A stretch of DNA of 64,000 nucleotides from Phytophthora colocasiae (taxonomy: Eukaryota; Oomycota; Peronosporomycetes; Peronosporales; Peronosporaceae). The DNA lies in contig JAGKQI010000104.1 in NCBI GenBank assembly GCA_018806915.1, positions 372,001 to 436,000 on the forward strand, read 5' to 3'. Within the stretch, counting starts at the first letter, position 1; the number at the start of each line of letters is the position of its first letter. The notes below the pieces were generated by a model that saw only the letters and a program-made list of their open reading frames with translations, was not told where the DNA came from and made no database searches. Below, piece after piece: positions 20,975 to 32,100 of this stretch. The translations under genes were made by a program, and so were the position numbers.

Positions 20975-22369
20975 TTAAGACGATGTCGATGATGGTGCGA
21001 CGACTCGACCGATGAAAAGGTGTTTGCCAGTGGTTGTGAGCCTTCCACGCTTGAACACACCAACTTCGAAAAGAGGTCTCTTTTCAGCGATGAGCTCGAG
21101 CTCTTCATCGACATCCTCCTCATCTTCTTGCGACTCACGACAGAACAGGCCACGACCGGACGGAAAACCATGAATCCACGTGCCGATGTACTTCCTGCCA
21201 TCAGGAGAAGACCACGACCCATAGCCCTGAATGTCGCCCTTGAACCAGTCACCTTCGTAGACTTCTCCGGAGGCGAAGGTGAGAGTGCCGGCACCATGTC
21301 GCTCGCCTGCTTTATACTCCCCAGTGTAGACGCTCCCGCACTGGAAGCGATGTACGCCTTGGCAGTTTAGCTCGCCGTTAATCCAAGTTCCATGCAGAGA
21401 TCCACCTGTAGACGCAAACACACCTTTGCCATGCATCCTGCCAAGGTGCCAAGTCCCTTCGTGCGAGTCTCCACCAACCCACTCGTACTTGCCAAAGCCT
21501 TCGCGCTCGCCCTTGACAAAATACCCTTCGTACTTATCTCCAGAGGGGAAGACTTTGATACCCCACCCGCTCACCTGATTGTGCCTCCAGCCACCGTCGA
21601 TCATTTCTCCGGATGAAAATATTTTCTTGCCTTTGCCGTGCATCATTCCTCTTTTCCATTCACCTAGACGATCAGCATTGTACGCATCAGCTACGCTGGT
21701 GTATCAATGCCTATCAGATGCTTGACATTGTTCCTCACCATCGTAACTGTCGCCATTTTTCCAAAGGAATGTGCCGACACCATGCATCTGCAAGCAATAT
21801 AATACACCGTAACTTAGTTCCCGCATAACATCCAACACATCACAAGCGGTACCTTGCCAGCGCGCCAATTCCCCACGTACTTGTCACCATTGGCCCACAA
21901 GTACGTTCCCGTTCCATGGCGGCAATTCTTTCGGTACATTCCTTCATGGCAGTCTCCCGTCCCCGCAAATGTCTGCATACCAAATCTATCCCCAAATCCA
22001 GCAACACCGTTATTAACTCTCTTTCCTAAGAATCTGACCATGGATTCCGCACCCTTCAAAGTCTCCATGCACCCAACCGCCATCGAAAATATGACCGGAT
22101 CGTAATATATGAACACCAGTACCATGCCGTCTCTCTTCCTCGTCTACGCCTCCTTCATAACGACTTCCATCCGCGTACTGAATGACAACAGCTTCTCGTG
22201 GCTTCTTCCAGCGGATCGACAGAATCTCCAGCTGGTTGTGCTCGTCAGGACTAGAACTCTCGTCCGACTCCGACTGCGGCTTCGTCTCCTTCTTCTTTGT
22301 ACGCTCAGCGGCCATCGGATCTGCTCGGTACGCGGCCCGAGCTCCTCGACGCCGCCCGCGGTTGCCCAT
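20975..22369 (-). CDS. MORN-repeat protein
   Basis: About 395 aa in four exons: 22053-22369, 21853-21985, 21739-21787 and 20975-21663. All joins keep frame and restore MORN repeats across the splice sites. Around ten MORN units of the form YxGxWxxGxxxGxG are readable, for example YEGYFVKGEREGFGKYEW, YTGEYKAGERHGAGTLTF and YEGDWFKGDIQGYGSW. The frame is open to 22579, but the ATG at 22367-22369 (MGNRGRRRG) is preferred because the longer form would overlap the divergent SGNH gene. Known: MORN repeats bind phospholipids or act as scaffolds, and some MORN proteins are axonemal (radial-spoke type). Which role applies here cannot be told. Confidence 0.82.
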
Positions 22370-22468
22370 TATTGCGTCCCAATAATGTTTGGGGTTGAAA
22401 AGCTCCACACCAGATTTTTGACCAATGATTGAACGGAACGAATAAAACGTAACTTCCAGCAACGTAAG
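22370..22468. promoter_or_regulatory. 99-bp divergent promoter region, MORN / SGNH genes
   Basis: Short gap between the two divergent start codons. It contains CCAAT-like strings (CCCAATAATG near 22378 and GACCAATGATT near 22420). Assignment as a bidirectional promoter is inferred from spacing. Confidence 0.4.
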
Positions 22469-23632
22469 ATGCTTGCAGAGCTCCGTGCATTCCTCGCGCT
22501 TGTGTGGTGGCACATCTGCCACTTCTTGGCTTACCACCTGCATGTGCGCGGTCTCAAGCCCACGAGTCAATTTCTCCATAAGGTGGTGATCATTGGTGAT
22601 GACTTTGCAGCGGGTATTGGAGATTATATCACCATTGGCAGCTCTGGAGGAGGCATCGCCGAGTATCTTCAGAAGATCGTGGCATTCGACGACAAGGCGA
22701 GTGATGCATTAGCAATGGAGACACTGCAACAGTAATCACTTGCTGTGAGTTCGGTCCATTATTAACAGGAAACTTTCTGTTCTTACCGCAGGTTCGTCAT
22801 AACTGGGCCATCATCAACGCAGGAGTACCTGGAACTACAACGGCGGACTGGCTCATGACGTCGTCCAAGAAGGTGCATTAGTGGTTTGTGCTGGTGTTGC
22901 TCCTGGCTGATAATTGATGATATTGGTGGCGAATTAGTACTTCAAGAACGTGTTCACATCGAGAGCCATGGGCGACGCGTCTATCGTGATCATCATCCTC
23001 GGATCCGCGGAGATCAGGTGCATGCAGCAGTATGAAGCTACTTGATGCCTCGTCAATCAACTAACATGCTTCATTGATAGAAACTCGGGCGCTGCTGAGC
23101 ACGACATGAAGCGGAATCTCATGGAGATTTGTGATACGTTGCGGAAGAAGGGCAAGCAGGTGTGCTTGGCCACAGTTGCGAGCCCTGATCCAACAGCCAG
23201 CGACACGGACAACCCCAGCTCCACTCTGAACACAGCACTAGAGCAATTTTGCAAGAGGTAGGAGGAGATTGGATCCAAGGAGCTGTCCAAGCGGTCAACT
23301 AACACACTGCTTGTTGTGGGCGTGGGCAGCACATCAACGGAAGAGGCACCTGTTATTCTGGGACCGCGCCTCGACACGTACGCTTTCCGTCGCGAAAGTG
23401 CTCTCAGCTTCGACAAGTACCATTTCAACTCCCAGGTACGGTAGGCACCGGTTGCTGAGGCGAGATTTATCTAACCACGTGTGTCTGCCATCATGGTTTG
23501 CCTTTGTAGGCGTACCGACAGCTAGCTCGTAACACAGCGGATTTCTTGATCCCCATGATGACGGCTGTGGAGTGGACCACCTGGAAGGAACAGCTCAGCA
23601 ATGTCACTTACGATAAGGCCTTGTACGACTAG
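22469..23632 (+). CDS. SGNH/GDSL-fold esterase-like protein with Asp at the catalytic Ser position
   Basis: About 264 aa in six exons: 22469-22696, 22792-22872, 22938-23017, 23081-23257, 23330-23435 and 23510-23632. An N-terminal hydrophobic segment (residues 8-24) is a membrane anchor or uncleaved signal. Block I reads VVIIGDDFAAGIGD, so the nucleophile Ser of GDS is Asp45; block II Gly is kept (NAGVPGTTT), block III is ILGSAE rather than GxND, and block V FDKYHFN keeps Asp217 and His220. The first intron uses a GC donor (AAG|GCGAGT), needed because the GT alternatives leave an in-frame stop. The intron at 23258-23329 removes an in-frame TAG. Known: SGNH hydrolases cleave esters using Ser-His-Asp. 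Inferred: probably not a standard esterase. Confidence 0.68.
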
Positions 23633-23925
23633 AACAAGAATCGCTTTCGCCCACCGCGTCCAAAACTTCTTCGGCGGCGACTCGCTGGCTGGCTACGTGC
23701 TTGCGTCCGTCCCCCATCCAGATAAAATAAACATTAACACCCTCAGGAAACACGCGATCTTTCTTTTTCTTTCGATTTCGGTATTGAGTTGCCACCTTTC
23801 GCCTCTCTCTCGCGAAGTCAAGTGACCTGCTAGTGGCCTTCACAAAATGTTCATTTGCCTTTCGCTTCCATGCCATTGATCTACATGTCCACGTCTGCCA
23901 CAGTCAATGACAACAGCTTGTCATT
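23633..23925. other. convergent 3' intergenic region
   Basis: 293 bp between the SGNH stop and the FoP-type protein stop. No feature recognised. Confidence 0.4.
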
Positions 23926-24660
23926 TCAAGACTCCATTGTGGTATCAGCGCCGGCATCTGCCTCCGCCTTATTGGCTTCAGCTGCAGCTGCTGCGTTGTC
24001 TTGTGACGGCTTGGCAGCCCAGTACTCCTCCATCTGACGATCTAGCTGAGCTGCCTTCGGATCGGGTCCCTTGCCAGCTTCATGCCAGTACTCGTCCATC
24101 TCCATGTCGAGATCTTCTCCAGTGGCAGGCTTGGCCTTAGCATCTCCACGGCCACCACGGCCTCCGCGTCCGCCACGCCCTCCTCGACCCCCACGTCCTG
24201 CCCCCCTTCCCCCTTTCAGCTGGTTCGGGGTGTTCTTGTTCTTGCTCTGAGTACCCTTGGGCTTGACTTCCTGCGGCGCGAGCCCCTTCCTGTGCTTTGA
24301 GACAACCTGCTGGCGCTTGTTGCGGTTGTTCTGTGCGACCTGCTGCAGCTTCTGCTTCTGTTGTTGCTGCTGGATCTGCTTCTTAGTGGGGGCAGGAGTC
24401 TTAACCTTCTTCTTACCGCCAGCAACATGCAGAACGGGTTGGATCTTGCCCTTCTTCTGCGAAACCTTGACGACCTTCACTTGGTGCTGGGGCTTCTTCT
24501 GCGTCGGACGCGCTACCGTCTCGTCCGCCAAGTGGGTGAAGCGGCTGGACAACGGGACGGACGACACGCCGATCACACCACGCACCGCCTTCTTACCCTG
24601 TGGCTGCTTGCTGTTGATCTTACGCACAGACGCGCGAGGAGCTCCAGATCGTCGGTACAT
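23926..24660 (-). CDS. RGG-box protein with CHTOP/FoP-type C-terminal motifs
   Basis: A 244-aa basic protein in one exon. It has a Lys/Gln-rich middle (residues about 85-120, with a run of Gln), a pure Arg-Gly-Gly block (about 150-172) and two acidic aromatic motifs at the end, LDMEMDEYWHEAG and LDRQMEEYWAAK. The paired LDxxMDEYW motifs resemble the C-terminal duplication of chromatin target of PRMT1 (FoP/CHTOP) and ALY/REF-type mRNA-export adaptors, in which they contact the export helicase UAP56. No RNA-recognition motif is present, which favours CHTOP over ALY. It is divergent from APC3 with 123 bp between. Confidence 0.7.
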   Translation of the reverse strand: MYRRSGAPRASVRKINSKQPQGKKAVRGVIGVSSVPLSSRFTHLADETVARPTQKKPQHQVKVVKVSQKKGKIQPVLHVAGGKKKVKTPAPTKKQIQQQQQKQKLQQVAQNNRNKRQQVVSKHRKGLAPQEVKPKGTQSKNKNTPNQLKGGRGAGRGGRGGRGGRGGRGGRGDAKAKPATGEDLDMEMDEYWHEAGKGPDPKAAQLDRQMEEYWAAKPSQDNAAAAAEANKAEADAGADTTMES

Positions 24661-24783
24661 TCTGTGGACACTTGGCTTTAAGGAGAATGATCGAAAAAAA
24701 TCCTCGGTTTCTTAAGTTGCATTAAGGAAAAGATTTAGTTGCTCTAAGTTTTTAACCGACCGAACAGCACGATAGCCGTGGCC
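24661..24783. promoter_or_regulatory. 123-bp divergent promoter region, FoP-like / APC3
   Basis: The gap between the two start codons must hold both promoters. It is AT-rich (TTAAGGAAAAGATTTAGTTG); no specific site can be named. Confidence 0.35.
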
Positions 24784-27087
24784 ATGGAGGCGGCTCTAGT
24801 GAGCCAGGTGCAGCGCTACCTAGACGCTTATGTGTACGAGAATGCGCGGTTTCTAGCAGAGAGGCTCGTTGCACATGTATGTATGGTTTTGTGGTGGATT
24901 TTGGAGCAGTAGAAGCTGAGCTACAACTGTTTGAACCAAAGTATCATTGCGCTTTTGACACCTTTTCGTTGTTTCTGGCAGCATCCGAGCGAAGAGAACA
25001 TATTGTTACTGGCTACGTGCTACTATCGGAACGGACAAGCACCTCGAGCAGCGGAGGTGCTGAGCGGCGCAACGCGGCCCGAGAACCGCTACCTCTTGGC
25101 ATGTTGCAGGTTTCAACAGGGACTGTTGGTTGAGGCGGAGAACGCACTGCTGGGCGGAGAGAACTGCCATATTGACGACCTAGAGGCATTAGAGAACGTC
25201 CCAGCAGGAGGTGCTGGATTATATCTGCTTGGTCGCGTCTACAGACGTGGAAATCGGAGACAGCAAGCTGAGATTTGCTTTGTGAAGAGGTGTTGCAAAT
25301 GGAGCTTATTTCTGGCAGAGGATGAGAATTTTGACTTTGTTGTGTGCACTTTGATGATGTTGCTAGTTTGGAGATTGATCCGTTCATGTGGTCGGCGTAC
25401 GAGCAGCTTTGTGAAATTGGAACCAACCTCGAAGCTTCCAGTTTCTTTGGAACTGCGAACTACTTTAACAGCACTGGATCATCAGATGCGAAAGACTTTG
25501 GCTCTAGCCCAGAGTTTGGTGGACAGCGTTTTACAGATTATGATGATTCTAACAACGTGGAAGGTCGATCTACGGACAGTACATTGAAACAATCAGCGGA
25601 ATTAGGCCTCGATACCCCGAAGAGCGTATCAACGAGACCACTTGCTTACAAAACCCCGAATGTGAATTCGAACAACGCAAGCAATATTCACACTGCGACT
25701 GTTGTGAAGAAGCCGCGGGTAGAGGACATTGGAGCTCCTGCCCGACAGCGGAAAGCTCACCGAAGGCCTCTTACAGATACCGACGACAAGCACCGACCCA
25801 ATGCAAGGCTGTCGTTCTCTGCTGCTGGATTCGACGATTCGCCACTGGTATGCTAGGTAGATCGTGCGTACTTGTTTTACGATACTAACTTGATTTCCCG
25901 TATCATAGAACCCATCACGATTGTCGCTAGACTCTCCTACGTCTCCCCTCTTCACCCAGCGTTTTTTCCAGGACAAGACACCAGCCCGCACAGATTCTTC
26001 ACATCATGTTAGTAGTCGGCATGAGGTCTTATGTTTGCTCAGTTCATTTGGCTCTATTTATCAGAAAATTAGTGAGTACAAGTGTCGAGAAGCTTTGGAG
26101 ATGTTGGAGCAGCTTCCTGATTCGCAACGTACATCTGGTTGGGCACAACAACAAATAGGGCGAGCACATTTCGAGATGGCCGACTACGTGCGAGCTCAAG
26201 ATGTTTTCTGCGCCTTGCATAGAGCGGAGCCCCATCGAATGGAAGGACTCGACCTGTATTCAACTACACTGTGGCATCTGAAGAAGGAGGTGGAGCTTTC
26301 GTATCTCGCGCAGCAAGCTACAGACTTCGATAAGCTTTCATGTGAGGCTTGGTGTGTTGCTGGCAACTGTTTCAGCCTCCAGAAAGAACATGACACAGCG
26401 CTGGCCTTCTTCCAGCGAGTAAGTTAAACCTAGGACCTGTGTTGGAAAATGCGTTTAACTAACCCCTTCGTGTTGAACCTATAGGCCATTCAACTAGATC
26501 CATCGTTCACATACGCGTACACGCTCTCCGGCCACGAGTACGTAGCAAATGAAGATTTTGAGAAGGCGGTGAATTGTTATCGACATGCCATTCGGACGGA
26601 TTCACGGCACTACAACGCTTGGTACGGTCTGGGCACGATCTACTACCGGCAGGAGAAGTTTGAATTCGCTGAGTATCACTTCAAACGAGCTCTGGAGATC
26701 AACCCTCGGAGTTCTCTGCTGCACTGCTTCCTGGGTATGGTTCTACACGCCACCCACAGATATGACGAAGCTCTGGATACTCTTGCCGTCGCTGCGGAGC
26801 TACAGCCATTGAACCCTCAAGCCCGTTTCCAGCGTGCAAATGTATTAATCACTCTGCAGCGATACGACGAGGCTCTAGACGAGCTGAAAGTCGTCAAGAA
26901 CTTTGCACCTCGAGAATCTTCTGTGCATTTCCTGATGGGCAAAGTGGCTAAGAAGCTCGGGCGGATCGAGGAGGCAATGAAGCATTTCACCTTAGCGCTG
27001 CATTTCCACCCCAAGGATAACAATCAGATCAAAATCGCCATCGACAAGATTAACGAGCCTGATCACGACGACGACGATCGCATGTAA
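24784..27087 (+). CDS. CDC27: anaphase-promoting complex subunit 3 (CDC27)
   Basis: TPR scaffold subunit of the APC/C ubiquitin ligase, about 664 aa, five exons: 24784-24876, 24982-25289, 25367-25847, 25909-26418 and 26485-27087. All junctions keep frame. The N-terminal dimerisation TPRs are seen in YENARFLAERL and ENILLLATCYYRNGQAPRA; the third exon begins LEIDPFMWSAYEQLCEIG, a typical APC3 sequence; a disordered Ser/Thr/Pro segment (residues about 155-300) follows. The C-terminal TPR superhelix includes YNAWYGLGTIYYRQEKFEFA and YDEALDELKVV. Known: APC3 binds the IR tails of co-activators CDC20/CDH1 and APC10. The protein ends in an Asp-rich tail. Confidence 0.93.
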
Positions 27088-27714
27088 GAGGAGCCTCGGG
27101 AGGCTAGTTCCAAGGAACTAGCTCTTGTATGCTTGACGATGCATTTTTTCGTGGGATACGTCGCGTCGGTTTGCGATAGTATGGCACGACCGTTTTCAGG
27201 TGCTGGATAGCTGTATCCATCTCGTCTATTGCATCCCACCTAAAGTTGAGTTGGTGCGATCTCCGGCCATTGCTGACGAAATCGGTCATTCGCCGCACGA
27301 TGTGGTTGTGTGGCTCCTGCAAAAGATCGGCAACTGTAGTGCTGTAAAGCAGCTGCAGGCGAATGTGGTGCTGCTACGGCCTGTTTGACATCGACACACG
27401 AACACCGCTAACTAGGAAGTGAGGTTGGCTGCAGCTGTAGCAATGAGACGAGGTGGCGGAAGATCTCGCAAGAAATTACTACTGACAAATGTTTTTGATG
27501 TAGACTACCCGAGGTGAACCATGTTTGTGCCTCATATTCACATTGTTGTGCTGCATGTCGTTTCCCAGTTGCATCATCAGTTCGCTAAGATATGGATATC
27601 ATTTTATACATTTTATTTATGTTGTATGGGGAGGAGGCTCCTCCCCATACAACATAAATATGAGACCATCCATCATTGACCGTTTTTGTATGGGCATTTT
27701 GGCATCGTTCGACT
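27088..27714. other. intergenic, APC3 to ankyrin-dioxygenase gene
   Basis: 627 bp between two plus-strand genes. It contains a 9-bp hairpin (GCTAGTTCC AA GGAACTAGC, 27104-27123) just after the APC3 stop and a perfect 22-bp inverted repeat at 27614-27660. No coding region recognised. Confidence 0.5.
27614..27660. repeat. perfect 22-bp inverted repeat, 3-nt spacer
   Basis: Arms at 27614-27635 and 27639-27660 are exact reverse complements around GGC; the arm contains TTGTATGGGGAGGA. It ends 54 bp before the next start codon. Confidence 0.9.
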
Positions 27715-29150
27715 ATGACGCAGAGTAACGTGAAGGCTGAAGCGCGACTACTGCTGCACCAGCTCACACAGTTCGAGGACGCCAGTGAGGCGCTCACCCG
27801 GTTGTTCGACGAGTTAAACGCCGCCGTGTTGCTGCAGCTATTGCATTGGCAGAACACATCAGCTTCCAGAGATCTTGCGGACGTACTGGAAGACTTGGAA
27901 GCCAGCGGTGACGATGACGATGTCCAGCCAACGGTGCGCAGTGACATGGAGCTGACGGTATTGGGGAAGCCTGCTCTGCTGTTCGCCACGTCCATCTATG
28001 ACGAGGAGCTGGCCATGTTGATCTGGTCGGGCTTTCTTCAATTCCACGAGCTGTACCCGATTTTCGACCTGACGCGGCAAGTGCTGGACAACTCCGCCGA
28101 TTCACTAGGATATTCTGCACTGCACTATGCGGTGGAGGCTCGGATGGACGAGTTCTTATGTGCAGTATGCAAGGAGCTCGAGAGTAACAAGGCGGCGCCA
28201 GTGGCTGCTCGCGTGGTGACTCAAGATGTGACGTTACCGGTTAATACGGCGAAAGACATGGGCAAGAACATCGCGAGTGGGGGCTGTTCCCTGCTGCATC
28301 TTGCAGCCAAGAAGGGTGAATTGGACATGGTGAAGCTGCTCGTGGCGTCCCCAATGTTATTGGAGCCTCAAACTCTGAGAGATTGGGACGGCAACTCACC
28401 AGCTCGAGTGGCAGCCATTCATGGTCATGATCAAGTCGCTGCGTTCTTGGAGGTAAAGCTAGAGCTCTGATGGTTAATGGTTTGATGATCTAATGAATAA
28501 ATTCGTAGGATATGACAGGTGAGGTGCCATTAAGCGCTTCGGAGGTCGAGGAACTACGAGCCAAACGCCAAACAATGGCGAGAGAGCGCTACCTCGCGCA
28601 CTTGAAGCCTCATGAAGACATGCTGGAGCCATCCGTGTTTAAAAGTATCTGGACACTAGAGGAGACGGCACTAGTTCGGGATGAAGTGAACCGCTTAGCT
28701 GCTGAGCAAGGCTGGTGTAAGGAGCGTCACGCTTCGTACCAAACAACGGACATGCCCTGTCACCAGGTTGCAGTCTTGAACTCTTGGGTGCGTTCGACTT
28801 TAGCTGCCAGACTCTTCCCTGAAATCGCAAAGCGGTACAAACTTCCAAAGACCCAGCGACTGCTGTTCCGAGATGTCTTCTTCGTCAAGTACGAAGCGCG
28901 GAAGGGTGAACGATCGGAGCTAGCGCTTCATCGAGATGGATCCGTTTTGTCTTTTAATGTGCTGCTGAACTCAGCTGATGAATTTACTGGAGGCGGCACG
29001 TACTTTGACGCCACGAAGCGCACTGTTCACATTACTGAAGGCGACGCTGCAGTCCATAGCGGCAAGGTTCTTCATGCTGGAGCGCCAGTGCTTTCCGGTA
29101 TTCGTCAAATTCTAGTGGGTTTCCTGGACGTTGCTGACTGCGTGTATTGA
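27715..29150 (+). CDS. ankyrin-repeat protein fused to a prolyl-4-hydroxylase-like 2OG-Fe(II) dioxygenase
   Basis: Two exons (27715-28452 and 28509-29150) join in frame to a 459-aa protein. The N-terminal half is helical with ankyrin repeats (LGYSALHYAVEARMDEFL; GGCSLLHLAAKKGELDMVKLLV; DWDGNSPARVAAIHGHDQVAAFLE). The C-terminal half has the 2OG-Fe(II) oxygenase signature: iron ligands His387 and Asp389 (ALHRDGSVLSFN), the loop FTGGGTYF, distal His435 and the 2-oxoglutarate-binding Arg445 (LHAGAPVLSGIRQIL). No signal peptide, so probably cytosolic or nuclear. Known: this fold hydroxylates proteins or small molecules using O2 and 2-oxoglutarate. Inferred: the ankyrin part recruits the substrate. 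The stop is 2 bp from the stop of the convergent channel gene. Confidence 0.85.
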
Positions 29151-29152
29151 CG

Positions 29153-32100
29153 TTACAAGCGGCGAAATTGAATGCCCTCGATGGGTGTGTCGCCCTCCAA
29201 CACATACAGTCGCGGGCACCAGTGCTTCTCGTCGTAGATTTCGTCATCAAGCGACGACTGGATAGAAAGTGTTGCCTTTGCCTGAGTAAAAGGTATTAGC
29301 ACAGAGTAAGCCACACTTGATAGCATACAGCGTTGGTATCCATACCCGCTCGAGCTCGAAAAAGAGTAGACGATCTTCCCAAACCTTGTCGTACGTGTTC
29401 CCCATCATCTACAGGGATACACCGACCAACGCCAAATGTTAGTGGGCTCGCTATTTACTCGAAACAGTGAGGGCATACCGCGATCAGGAGATTGAGTAAC
29501 ATGATGGTGCCGATAACCACAAACGCCAGGAAAAGAAGAATCGCAAGTAAGCCACCCTCGTAGATGCTGTCCCAATCCCACGAGCCTAAGCTGATGTTGA
29601 ACGTCGTTGTGACAGCTGAAAAGTAGTTCTTGCATCCTTCGAGCTGCAAAGCAGTGTCAAATTAATAGAACCAACACTTCATGAGTTTTACGTACCTGCA
29701 GAATGAAAAAGGCAAATGCAAAACCGCATAGGAAGACGCAAAACATTACAACGAAGACCAGGATATCCGAGAACATCTACAGAACAACAGCAAGAGTGAG
29801 CTGTACGGAATACTAAATATTCTGGAAGTCTACACACCTTTGCAATCATGCGAACAAAAGGTCCCAGCGCCCGTGTTCCTCGAGCGAATTGAATCCACTT
29901 GACGAAGATCTGGGGTCCCACAATGCTCATTAAAGTGATACGGAAATTGTACCTCCTGCGAATGCTGAAGCTGTACAGTGATTCTTGATACACAATGAGT
30001 CGGAAGTCGTTCTGGTCAAAGTCTAAGTAGATGTTGTCAAAATCAGTATTCCACTACAAAATAAAAAGTATCCATTCACACACACATTTACCTGGGAACA
30101 CCATTTCTAGAATTTCCGCTAGCAGCAACAGCCACACACACATGATCTGAAGTAGGTCGAACCAGTTCCAACCGTCTCGCAGGTACACGCGCAGGCTTCC
30201 ACACTCTCGAAAGGCTTGATACTATAAAATAAAAGCATTAAGTTAGCAAGAAATGGCTTGCAGTATACCAGTACGTACCTCTTGGAAAGTGTACATCGCA
30301 TTGATAACGGAATAGACTAGGCGTGCAGCGTCGCGGACATATTCCATGACTCCGACGTCCTCGTTAAAGATGTTATTGCGATATCCACCAAGCGGCATGC
30401 CAACAAATGTGTCGCCAATGTGCAAGTACCTACACGGACGGTAAATGAGCACGTGGTATCTCAAATCTAGGTGCCAATGTACGTACGTGGCCACGAATAC
30501 TGCGACAAAGTACACAAAGTAAACTTTAAACTCATAACGAAATGTCTGTTTGGTGAACGAGTTCCATCTACACCGAATCCAAAGCAAAATTCGGTCAGTA
30601 CGAAACCCCCATAAGCAGGCGTACGAGCAACGTACTTGTGCTCTAATAGTTGCCGGAACCACGGGTGGAAAATGAGATCCTTGCATTCGGTCTGTTACGT
30701 GTTAGTGTCGATAGCAAAACAAAAGTACTGCCAAACTGATTCGACTTACCTGGACAATTAGCCACAGAGTTAAGCTATGTCGACCTCGAAACTCCGCATG
30801 GTCGTATATGTACTCGTACAGAATTCCTTTTGGCTCGCAAACAATTGTGTCTTTCTGTCTGGCTTCATCTTCAGTCACTGTAAATACGTGTTGGACGCTC
30901 AGCACGTTTCTCACGCGACGTAGGAACTTCCAGGCTTTCTTCAAGAGTTTCCGTAGGCGAGACAAAATCTTTGCGAGTGATCCCTGCTTGCGCTTTCGTC
31001 GTGGCGAACGTCCACCTTTACCTTTCATCTGCACAGTCAACGCGTCTCTCTTTTCCTGGTACGTTTTCAGCTGGTTGCTCACAGTCCAACGTTGATTGCG
31101 TTCTCGAACGTGCTTTTGCATACTACACCGGAACAACGGGTTACGGAAGGAATCCATCGCCAATACGGCAGCTTCAGGGACATTCTGGATCAACAGGTGA
31201 AACAGTTTGCTCTTCTCATGGAGATCTCTTACTTTATTGAGCTCGGACGGGGCCACGTGCTCCGAGACGACAAGAACCCCGAGCGTCTTCGGCGGTAGAA
31301 TTGAATACCCCGGTGCTGACCGAAAGAACACAATGTCGCGGCGATTTCGAGTGCACAGAAATGGAGAAGCCAATAACGTATCAACAGTTGTGAACGCACT
31401 GTCATTCGTCGCCCCTACAGCATCGTGTCGAACATTCGCTCGTCCTGGAGCAATTTCTGGTGATACCGCAGCAGTACCTCCTGCTAGTGTTTGATACTGC
31501 GGTAGATGGATCTTGCTGTCAGGTGGACGTTTTTGCTGAACCATAGCCCCTAAGCGAAAGTTCAGGGATGGTAGCAACTTCGCCATCGCTTTACCATCAG
31601 GAGATTCAACAAACGTCCCTCTCAGGACTGTGCCGTTCAGTGTCGAGAAAGATATATACCGAGAGATTCTCACGTCAGCGTGGTTTTCCACAAAATGAAG
31701 GCAAACTCCGTGGCGTTGACTTGCTATAGCAAAATGAAGCCTACAGAGCATTGACACTTTTGTAAGTAAGTGATTTGCCGGTGTGATAGCTACAGCAATA
31801 CGTACGGGGTTTCTCCTGATTTGTTTTGAGCGTTGATGTTCGCACCATTTGCCAGCAAGAGCTTGGACAGGGTAAGATGACCTCCTTCTGCAGCGTAATG
31901 AAGTGGTGTGTTTCCTGCCGCGTCTCTCGAAAGAACGAGTGGATGACCACAGATTTGAAGAAGATCTTGCAGAGTAATCGCTTCTTCGTGCAGTTTGTCG
32001 AGAGAATCCGAGAATCGAGCGAACGAGACACCAACGTCCGCTATCAGAGCTCGCATTTCTGCATCCGACTCGCTTACTAGTCTTTTCTCCTTGCGCATTT

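Noticed and set aside
22370..22579. Longer MORN-protein start at 22579
   Set aside because: It would overlap the divergent SGNH gene by 111 bp and the added residues show no MORN pattern; the ATG at 22369 gives a clean gap with CCAAT-like strings.
23259..23261. In-frame TAG suggesting the SGNH gene is a pseudogene
   Set aside because: A 72-bp intron with GT donor at 23258, a CTAAC branch-like string and an AG acceptor at 23329 removes it and keeps phase.
27104..27123. Rho-independent-like terminator after APC3
   Set aside because: The 9-bp hairpin has no following T tract and such terminators do not end Pol II genes; kept only as a note in the intergenic entry.
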